Shown here: one piece after another, positions 61,080 through 64,000 of the stretch
How the letters are laid out: every line of letters begins with the position of its first letter
How positions within the stretch are numbered: position 1 is the stretch's first letter
Source of the DNA: Patiria pectinifera
Lineage: Eukaryota; Echinodermata; Asteroidea; Valvatida; Asterinidae
Length of the DNA stretch: 64,000 nucleotides
Assembly: GCA_029964075.1 (NCBI GenBank)
Contig: CM057142.1
Span: 35,652,392-35,716,391 of the forward strand
Reading direction: 5' to 3'
Made by a program: the position numbers and the translations under genes
Notes under the pieces: model-generated
Database searches by the model: none
What the model was told of the DNA's origin: nothing
Seen by the model: the letters and a program-made list of their open reading frames with translations, nothing else

Positions 61080-64000
61080 CTGGATTTAACACACAAAAAA
61101 TGAATAAAACGGGCAATCAAAAGTTTTGAACGGTTGTAACAAATAGTTGAAATCATCTGACTTTGAAATTAAGACATCGGGTCTTGCAGATTTTTTTTTA
61201 AGACTCGAGCTGCATGTAAGTTATTTTTTTCTCGAAAAGCAGTAGGACGTATGAAGAAGCCGTTGGGTTTAATCGCTACCACATTCCACTTGTAGCCTTT
61301 TATGGAAATCACGGTTCATTGTATGATGAACATATTAACTTTCATGCTTAAATGATATTACCGTGAACATTTCTATTGACGTCATAATGTCTTATGGATA
61401 CAAGAGGTTAATTTCACGAGCTCCATGTTTTTTTTTTCAGACGAGTTTGAGGGATGAAACATACAGACTAACCTCTTGAAGACGATGAGGGCAACAAAGA
61501 ACACGATGATGAGCAAAATGAAGCCCACTGTTCCACCAGCAATCGGCGCAATCGGTGCTGATAGTTTTTCTGGGTTTTATACATTATGTTAAATAATAGA
61601 AACGAATGGTATAATGAAAAGTAATCAATAAGGTCATTTTTTAAAGAGCTTTAATGAGTAAAAATACGACCCTGAATATGAAACACCATATGTCTCACTA
61701 ACCAACAACAGCTTTTGTCTGTTTCTAGGGTATTCAAACACCAATAAGTACCTTGCAAGACACATGCTGTAGCCTGCCCAGACCAGGAAAAGTCCGACCG
61801 ACAAACCCTCTCGGCACAACCGTTGAGTTGGTATCCGTCCTGGCAGACATACTCAACCGAGTCACCAGGAAGGTATACAGCAGCCTGCTGACCCGATACC
61901 ACCATTGCAGAATCCTCTGACATGACAGGGGTAGGCTCACATCCTGCAGTCATCGATAGAGGGATAATTAATTAACGATCCCTTAAGTCTGGTGCCCAAT
62001 TGATTCGTGAGCTTCCTCGACGAATAACGTCAATTTGCAAATCTGGCAAATTCGTTGTATAATATGGTGTCTAAATAGAAGTGATTTGTCTGTCTATAAC
62101 CTATAGCCGTGTCCGAATCACTGGCTGCGGCCGGGAGTGACATATAAACGTTTAGGGGAAGTGGCTGCAGCAAGAAACTAGTGGCTTCCATATAGGCGCA
62201 CGTGCTATTTCCAGCACGTGGTCTATTGTCGGACACTTTCGTACGGACGCGTAGAAGGATAACAAGCAAAACCAAATATTCCAAAAGTCATGTTAAAGAT
62301 GATTTGTGTAGAAGCGGTCCACAATCGTGGCACTTTTGAACATTGTATCTGTTATAGAGTTCAGTCGGTGGCTGAGTTGTGACACAGTTATTACATGGAT
62401 CCCCCCCCCTTCCGAACAACCAAATATTGTGTACAGTTAATGCTTATATCATATAGTTCAACAATTGCTTCCTTGAAAGAGTAATTGGTCATCAGGTTTT
62501 AATTATCCCTACAACTTCTAAAGCAGAATTCCACCTTATAATTGTGTACCTCGAAGCTTGCATTCTGCCAGCTGACCGGACCAGGTCAGATCGGTCCTAC
62601 AAATCCTCATAGCAGAACCACTCAGCAGATAGCCATCTGGACATTGAAAGTCAACCGACTCCCCGGGAGAGTAAACCACTTGTAATGGTGAAATGATCAG
62701 AACACCAAAGGGGTCAGGTGTGAGCATGCAGCCAATGACTTCAGGTGCTGAGTGTAAACAAAGTTGACAATGCCAATATTAATCTCCTTGTGACAGGGCA
62801 AAAGAAAATAAAGCCTATTACAAAGGAGTACAAATTATACGCATTTGAGGTTAATAGTGGCTTTTTGCTAAACAACATCAGTGCCGGCACATGATTTTGA
62901 ACAATTTATGCTAACATTCAGACAACCAAGACTTCCGACTTCATCGATGTGTATGCCAATAAATAATATACATCCATTTTGTGGTTCATTTGATTACAGA
63001 ACATTTTAGATATAAAGATGTCCTGACCAATTTAAAACGCTTAATTATAGACGAATCAATGTACATGCAGTACATAACCCGTTGAATTGTACAGTTGTGC
63101 ATGATCGATAAAAAGCAACTGCCCAGTGGCTTCCCTGATAGAAGTCATAGTTTACTGATTGGGTATTTTAAATGAGCCTCTAATCAGAAGAGATCCTCTC
63201 GATAATCCCAGGGTTCGCTAATCAGAAGGTTTATTGATCCTAAGGTTTGATAGTCGAAACATATACATTTACTGCACCCGGGTGTCCGTTAGTCAAAAAT
63301 TAAACGAGGTTCGTGAACCCGATCACTTAATGCGAAAGTCCGTTACTCCGAAGATTAAAACCCACAAACCTTCGGACCAACATACTTTAGAATATCGAAA
63401 CCTCGGACTACCGAGCGGTAACCAATCAGAACATGTTTCCTATAAGCGGATATGCCTGAGGTTAGCAAATCTCTGAGTTACAGCTCCCTAAAAATAATTT
63501 GACCTCGAAAAAGCTCACGTTCTGCAATGCATTCAGCTGGTTGTCCCGACCAGGTGAAGTCCAATCGACAAATCCTAGAGGGTGATCCGCTTTGCTGATA
63601 TCCGTCAGGGCAGTCAAACTCGATGGTGAAACCAGGAGGATATACATCGAGTTGGTCCGACAAAATCACGAGAACGTCAGACTGGCTGCTGGGTCTACTA
63701 CATCCTACAACTACAAATACAAAACAAAATCGCAGGGTGGGAAATGTTAATATCCTTTTTCGACCTTCAAATATCAGCGTCATATGTTGACCTAGTCCAG
63801 TACGTGTGTCTTCATCAAAATAATCCTCGTCTTAACAAAATATATACCATTGCTGGCATAAAAAAGTATTCAAAACACTTATTTATACCATAAACGGAAG
63901 ACACTATTGTCATAAAAAAAATTCTGATTGAGTATGTATACTTTCAGTCTACTCGCTTTATAACCATTACAGATCTATTCTTGCAGCTTACCGCATCGAA
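60827..64000 (-). CDS. Gene B: SRCR/CCP membrane receptor, 3' part
   Basis: Exons in the window, 5' to 3': from beyond 64000 to 63992 (SRCR end), 63710-63519, 62747-62550, 61943-61752, 61557-61473, 61079-60827. The five complete exons total 920 bp and, with one base from the preceding exon, make 307 codons including the stop. The visible product is the end of an SRCR domain, three CCP domains, a transmembrane helix and a cytoplasmic tail. Phase pattern and tail motifs match gene A, so the genes are paralogues with different module counts. The N-terminal part lies outside the window. Confidence 0.85.
61473..61557 (-). CDS. Gene B transmembrane exon
   Basis: An 85 bp exon (acceptor AAACTATCAG, donor AGAG|GTTAGT). 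It encodes PIAPIAGGTVGFILLIIVFF and VALIVFK, a single hydrophobic helix with a basic stop-transfer end. Phase 1 in and phase 2 out, as in gene A. The GFILLIIVFFVAL core resembles gene A's VIFIIMFFVAL. Confidence 0.87.
61752..61943 (-). CDS. Gene B CCP exon 3
   Basis: A 192 bp phase 1-1 exon (acceptor TGACTGCAG, donor GCAAG|GTACTT). It is a CCP module with cysteines in GCEPT, YVCQDGY, VCRSD and ACVLQ, and the FSWSG tryptophan. An extra cysteine occurs in LNGCAER, which could leave an unpaired thiol. Confidence 0.87.
62550..62747 (-). CDS. Gene B CCP exon 2
   Basis: A 198 bp phase 1-1 exon (acceptor TACACTCAG, donor TTCGAG|GTACAC). Contains GCMLT, FQCPDGYLLSGSA, ICRTDLTWSGQLAEC: a standard CCP module close to gene A exon 24962-25150. 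A second in-frame acceptor (CCTGAAG) nine bases downstream is possible. Confidence 0.87.
63194..63419. mobile_element. Short relative of the GPCR1 foldback element
   Basis: The words AAGGTTTGATAGTC, GAAAGTCCGTTACTCCGAAG, CCTTCGGACCAAC and CCTCGGACTACCGAGCGG match the units and the right end (GGACTATCGAGCGG) of 3061-4223. The left end CTCTCGATAATCC mirrors the right. It is a decayed or minimal family member in a gene B intron. Confidence 0.65.
63519..63710 (-). CDS. Gene B CCP exon 1
   Basis: A 192 bp phase 1-1 exon (acceptor TATTTGTAG, donor GAAC|GTGAGC). Four cysteines lie in GCSRP, FDCPDGY, ICRLD and ECIAE, and FTWSGQPAEC ends the module. First CCP after the SRCR region. Confidence 0.87.
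63992..64000 (-). CDS. Gene B SRCR exon, 3' edge only
   Basis: The last nine bases of the window, read on the minus strand, end in CGATGCG|GTAAGC. This is the same R-C-G end and donor form as gene A SRCR exons (CGATGTG|GTAAGC at 25256). The rest of the exon lies outside the window, so the call rests on that match and on the phase 1 continuation into the CCP exon. Confidence 0.5.

Overview
The window is nuclear DNA from an intron-bearing metazoan. The gene content is rhodopsin-class GPCRs plus membrane receptors built from SRCR, Sushi/CCP and EGF modules. With many palindromic DNA transposons, a Penelope-like retroelement and sea-urchin-TU-like foldback elements, this points to an invertebrate deuterostome. 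An echinoderm is my first guess, but a cephalochordate or hemichordate cannot be excluded from sequence alone. Most of the DNA is non-coding and repeat-derived.

Region 1 (about 0.6-20.7 kb, + strand) is a small GPCR family made by segmental duplication. There are two intact intronless-coding receptors (2144-3058 and 15249-16157) and a broken third copy (20351-20509). Each is preceded by a homologous short 5' UTR exon and shares kilobases of flanking DNA with the others. The duplicates date later insertions because one copy often preserves the empty site of an element found in another. Examples are a TTAA element in the 5' UTR intron of GPCR1, a 1.16 kb foldback element placed exactly on the GPCR1 stop codon, and a second foldback downstream of GPCR2. 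Between the two intact GPCRs lies a tandem array of 2.6 kb units (7.94-14.54 kb) derived from the GPCR upstream region and carrying its own MITEs.

Region 2 (about 20.8-46.7 kb, - strand) is a receptor gene called gene A here. Thirteen exons can be assembled: signal peptide, seven SRCR domains, CCP, EGF, CCP, transmembrane segment and a tyrosine-bearing cytoplasmic tail. The exon lengths sum to 3099 bp, and every internal boundary up to the transmembrane exon is phase 1, so the model is in frame (1032 aa). Three of its SRCR exons sit in 2.0 kb tandem units whose boundaries fall inside the SRCR exon, which has produced hybrid exons. The transmembrane exon is squeezed between two copies of a TTAA MITE. 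The 10.5 kb first intron holds a 3.7 kb head-to-head pair of Penelope-like elements flanked by a 13 bp direct repeat.

Region 3 (46.7-60.2 kb) shows no convincing gene. It contains dispersed inverted-repeat elements, tRNA-derived sequences, a divergent empty-site copy of the 7.8 kb block and long AT-rich stretches.

Region 4 (60.8 kb to the window end, - strand) is the 3' part of a second receptor, gene B: the edge of an SRCR exon, three CCP exons, a transmembrane exon and a tail with the same paired-tyrosine layout as gene A. The two genes look like members of one receptor family. Ligand, signalling partners and biological role cannot be read from the DNA; a role in recognition or adhesion is inferred from the SRCR and CCP families.
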